Origin: Bacillus sp. F19
GTDB taxonomy: Bacteria; Bacillota; Bacilli; Bacillales; Bacillaceae
Assembly (NCBI GenBank): GCA_023823795.1
Contig: CP085710.1
Span: forward strand, 3,064,001 to 3,128,000
Length of the DNA: 64,000 bases
Reading direction: 5' to 3'
In this document: one piece after another, positions 61,843 through 64,000 of the stretch
How the letters are laid out: each line of letters opens with the position of its first letter
Numbering within the stretch: position 1 is the first letter of the stretch
Program-made: the position numbers and the translations under genes
The notes under the pieces: generated by a model
What the model was told of the DNA's origin: nothing
The model's input: the letters and a program-made list of their open reading frames with translations, nothing else
Databases searched by the model: none

Positions 61843-62589
61843 TTAAAACGTTATCAACGACTGTAATAATTTTCTTGCATAAAGAGATTTAACGTCCTTT
61901 AAGTGTTCAATTTCGACTACTTCTTCAATTTGACCATCCCTAAAAATAATGACTCTGTCGCAAATATAGGCAGCAGCCTGTATATCATGCGTGATAAAAA
62001 CGTAACTAATGTTGTAGACTCTTTTTAATTTCTTAAGTAATTCAAGTACTTGTGTTTGAACAGATACATCTAAAGAGCTGATTGCTTCATCTAATAAAAT
62101 ACATTTTGGTTCTGTTGAGATAGCTCTCGCAATACATACTCTCTGAACCTCTCCCCCTGATAACTCATGAGGATATTTGTTTCGAAAAGACGAAGGTAAT
62201 CCAACCTGATTTAATAGATTAACAATCTTGTCTTTATTCTCTTTTCTACTCTTGTTCTGAAATTTCAATGGCTCCATGATTGCTTCTTCAACAGTAAAGA
62301 ATGGATTAATGGAAGATTTGTAGTCTTGAAAAACAGCACTTATATTACCTAGTCTCACTCTTCTGTCTTCTACATTCATACCATTAAACAAAACTGTTCC
62401 ACGATCAGGCTTTTCAATTCCCAGCATCAAGCGCCCTAAGGTTGATTTACCACTCCCACTTTCTCCGATAATACCAAGACACTCCCCACTTCTGCATTCA
62501 AGGCTAACATTCTTTAAAACATTCTGCCTTTCTGCGGAAAACAACCCACCTTTTTTATAGGATTTCTCCACTCTATCAACTTTCAGCAA
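61843..62589 (-). CDS. cntF: Opine metallophore ABC importer ATPase, CntF-like
   Basis: 248 residues. Walker A IGESGSGKSTLGRLML near 40, signature ELSGGEVQRVCIARA near 145, Walker B CILLDEAISSLDVSVQTQ near 165, and the FITHDIQ switch. OppF/NikE type. The start overlaps the CntD-like gene by 14 bp. With its partner ATPase it would power uptake of metal-opine complexes. The family (Opp/Nik) is certain; the substrate rests on operon order and cntE. Confidence 0.88.
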   Translation of the reverse strand: MLKVDRVEKSYKKGGLFSAERQNVLKNVSLECRSGECLGIIGESGSGKSTLGRLMLGIEKPDRGTVLFNGMNVEDRRVRLGNISAVFQDYKSSINPFFTVEEAIMEPLKFQNKSRKENKDKIVNLLNQVGLPSSFRNKYPHELSGGEVQRVCIARAISTEPKCILLDEAISSLDVSVQTQVLELLKKLKRVYNISYVFITHDIQAAAYICDRVIIFRDGQIEEVVEIEHLKDVKSLYARKLLQSLITF

Positions 62590-63403
62590 CTATAGTTCCT
62601 CCCCCCATTATCCTTTTAAAATTATTGCTCAGAGCCAGTCTAGTGGAGACTAAATATTTTGTATATTCATGTTTTGCTCCTGTAAAAATCTTTTCAGTAT
62701 TTCCTCTTTCAATGATTTCTCCATCCTTCATCACTAAAACTTCATCCGCAATTTTTCTTACAACACCTAAATCATGGGAAATAAAGATCATCGAACAACC
62801 CATTCTTTCTCGCAACTTAATAAATTGTTCAACTACTTCAAATTGTGAGATGGTATCAAGTGCTGTTGTCGGTTCATCAGCTATAATAATATCCGGCTCT
62901 AGGACAATGGCCAGCGCAATCATAATTCGTTGCAGCATTCCACCAGATAACTGATGTGGATATTTGTTCATAATTTCTGTTGGGTTTTTCAACATGACAC
63001 TTTCCATGGCATTTGTCATTTTCACTTCCATTTCGTTTTTACTCCAATTGAAATGTTCAGCAAGTGTTTCCCTTAAATGTACACCGACCATACAAGAGGG
63101 ATCGAATGCACTCATCCCATTTTGTAGAATCATGCAAAGGTTTCTTCCCCTTTTCTTTCTCATCTCTTTATTAGAAAGTTGGTTCATGTTTTCTCCTTTT
63201 AAAAAAATATCCCCTGCTTGGTGAAGAGAGGACCTGTTTAATCTCATGATCGCCCTACAAGTAACAGACTTGCCACTTCCACTTTCCCCTACAATCGCAA
63301 GACAGCTTCCGGCCTTTAAGTGGAATGAACTATCTTGAATAATCTTTTTACCAGAATGAACATCCCATACCTTTAAGTTTTTAACTTCTAATATATTCAT
63401 CAT
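62576..63403 (-). CDS. cntD: Opine metallophore ABC importer ATPase, CntD-like
   Basis: 275 residues. Walker A AIVGESGSGKSVTCRAIM near 35-50, signature QLSGGMLQRIMIALA, Walker B DIIIADEPTTALDTISQFE, and switch FISHDLGVVRKIADEV. OppD/NikD type. It starts directly at the permease stop. Nickel/peptide importers share these motifs; assignment to the metallophore system comes from the C-D-F-E order. Confidence 0.87.
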   Translation of the reverse strand: MMNILEVKNLKVWDVHSGKKIIQDSSFHLKAGSCLAIVGESGSGKSVTCRAIMRLNRSSLHQAGDIFLKGENMNQLSNKEMRKKRGRNLCMILQNGMSAFDPSCMVGVHLRETLAEHFNWSKNEMEVKMTNAMESVMLKNPTEIMNKYPHQLSGGMLQRIMIALAIVLEPDIIIADEPTTALDTISQFEVVEQFIKLRERMGCSMIFISHDLGVVRKIADEVLVMKDGEIIERGNTEKIFTGAKHEYTKYLVSTRLALSNNFKRIMGGGTIVAES

Positions 63404-64000
63404 CTAATTAGCCACCTCTTTTTCTTGAACCTTTATCTTAGAAAGTGGTAAATTTTCTTTATGCATGTTTTTAGAGTTTACTAATTTAGGGTCTAGAGTA
63501 ACTTGAAGTGAATCAGATAAAAAATTAAACGCCGATACCACAATAACAATGGCTAAACCGGGAGCTAACATTAATTCTGGTCTCGTAAACATAACTTCCC
63601 TCGCTTCATTTAACATCATCCCCCATTCGGCATTTGGAGCCTGAATTCCTAAACCCAAGAATGAAAACCCTGAAATTTGCAATATCATCGATCCAATAGA
63701 TCCACTTGAAATCACTGAGATATCAGAAAAGGTAACTGGAACAATGTGCCTACAAATTATTTTCATACCACTAATACCAGATGCTTTGGCAAATTTGATA
63801 TAATCTAATTCAGCATACTGCCTAACAGACGTTCTGATTACTCGAGCAAACCATGCCCATTTAATCAAAGCAAATGCAATTAGGATATTTTCAAGACCTA
63901 CGCCTAAGATACCAATAACTGCTAGCGCCATAACGTATCCCGGAAAAGAAAGCATCGTGTCACATATTTTCATAATTATCGCATCGACTTTTCCTCTAAA
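63404..64000 (-). CDS. cntC: ABC importer permease, CntC-like (partial)
   Basis: Open to the right edge and incomplete at its N-terminus; the frame continues upstream of the ATG at 63973 as FRGKVDAII. At least 199 residues are visible, with the DppC-type EAA loop YIKFAKASGISGMKIICRHI and the C-terminal FSFLGLGIQAPNAEWGMML. It forms the membrane channel with a second permease expected beyond the window. The last 30 residues are basic and polar. Confidence 0.87.
   Translation of the reverse strand, partial: FRGKVDAIIMKICDTMLSFPGYVMALAVIGILGVGLENILIAFALIKWAWFARVIRTSVRQYAELDYIKFAKASGISGMKIICRHIVPVTFSDISVISSGSIGSMILQISGFSFLGLGIQAPNAEWGMMLNEAREVMFTRPELMLAPGLAIVIVVSAFNFLSDSLQVTLDPKLVNSKNMHKENLPLSKIKVQEKEVAN

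Noticed and set aside
1-64000. tRNA, rRNA and riboswitch genes
   Set aside because: No cloverleaf, rRNA-like stretch or known riboswitch core was recognised on either strand by reading.

Overview
The window is low-GC DNA from an endospore-forming member of the Bacillaceae (Bacillus, Priestia or a near relative). Evidence for this is a germinant-receptor locus, a CwlJ-type spore cortex hydrolase, a SleB-like hydrolase, an FbpA/FbpB-type small-protein pair, the lipid II flippase Amj, strong AGGAGG-type ribosome binding sites, and Bacillus-type mobile elements (IS231, IS3, IS21, IS110, Tn1546-like). I cannot fix the species. No rRNA, tRNA or CRISPR array was seen.

Layout. 1-6.9 kb: part of a nonribosomal peptide cluster, mostly on the minus strand: an NRPS running off the left edge, a type II thioesterase, a membrane fatty-acid desaturase, a beta-lactamase-like hydrolase, and a divergent Sfp-type phosphopantetheinyl transferase. 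7.1-11.8 kb: a split germinant receptor (A, a small two-helix D-type subunit and lipoprotein C on minus; B divergent on plus). 11.8-19.6 kb: housekeeping and accessory genes: metallophosphatase with a probable non-ATG start, epimerase, Cys-cluster/pentapeptide protein, frameshifted HAD phosphatase, decayed MocR regulator, malate:quinone oxidoreductase, and an HPr-like protein lacking the phosphorylatable His. 19.8-23.1 kb: TetR-controlled ABC exporter with two matching operators over its promoter. 23.3-28.4 kb: ABC-F remnant, LD-carboxypeptidase, an IS3 element cutting an ORF, cwlJ, a small protein and ybaK. 29-36.6 kb: a GntR/MHS/ornithine-cyclodeaminase operon and a methyltransferase/NUDIX/GNAT/MFS operon. 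36.8-42.7 kb: a decayed region with gene fragments, an intact IS21, an Rpn-type nuclease and a truncated IS110. 42.8-51 kb: amj, an ECF41 sigma factor with its FAD oxidoreductase and a matching promoter, a second monooxygenase, a secreted crystallin-like protein and a SleB-like hydrolase. This stretch is rich in a short dispersed intergenic repeat.

51.1-60.1 kb is a nested mobile region. A Tn1546-like Tn3-family transposon (38-bp ends, resolvase, DJ-1/PfpI plus WYL-regulator cargo) has its transposase gene broken by a 325-bp internal inversion and a frameshift. Directly abutting it is an IS231-type element. Then come an ArsR regulator and an oxidoreductase sharing two near-identical operators, an IS231-ended MITE, and a solitary Tn3-type 38-bp end. 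60.2-64 kb: an operon with the order permease-ATPase-ATPase-MFS matching cntC-D-F-E, the transporter and exporter genes of staphylopine-like opine metallophores, followed by a broken fbpA and an intact fbpB.

The most noteworthy items are the uncharacterised NRPS cluster with a half condensation domain, the cnt-like metallophore operon joined to fbpAB, the ECF41 unit with its recognisable promoter, the inverted tnpA segment inside a Tn1546 relative, the clustering of IS231-type ends on Tn3 ends, and the dispersed hairpin repeat family.
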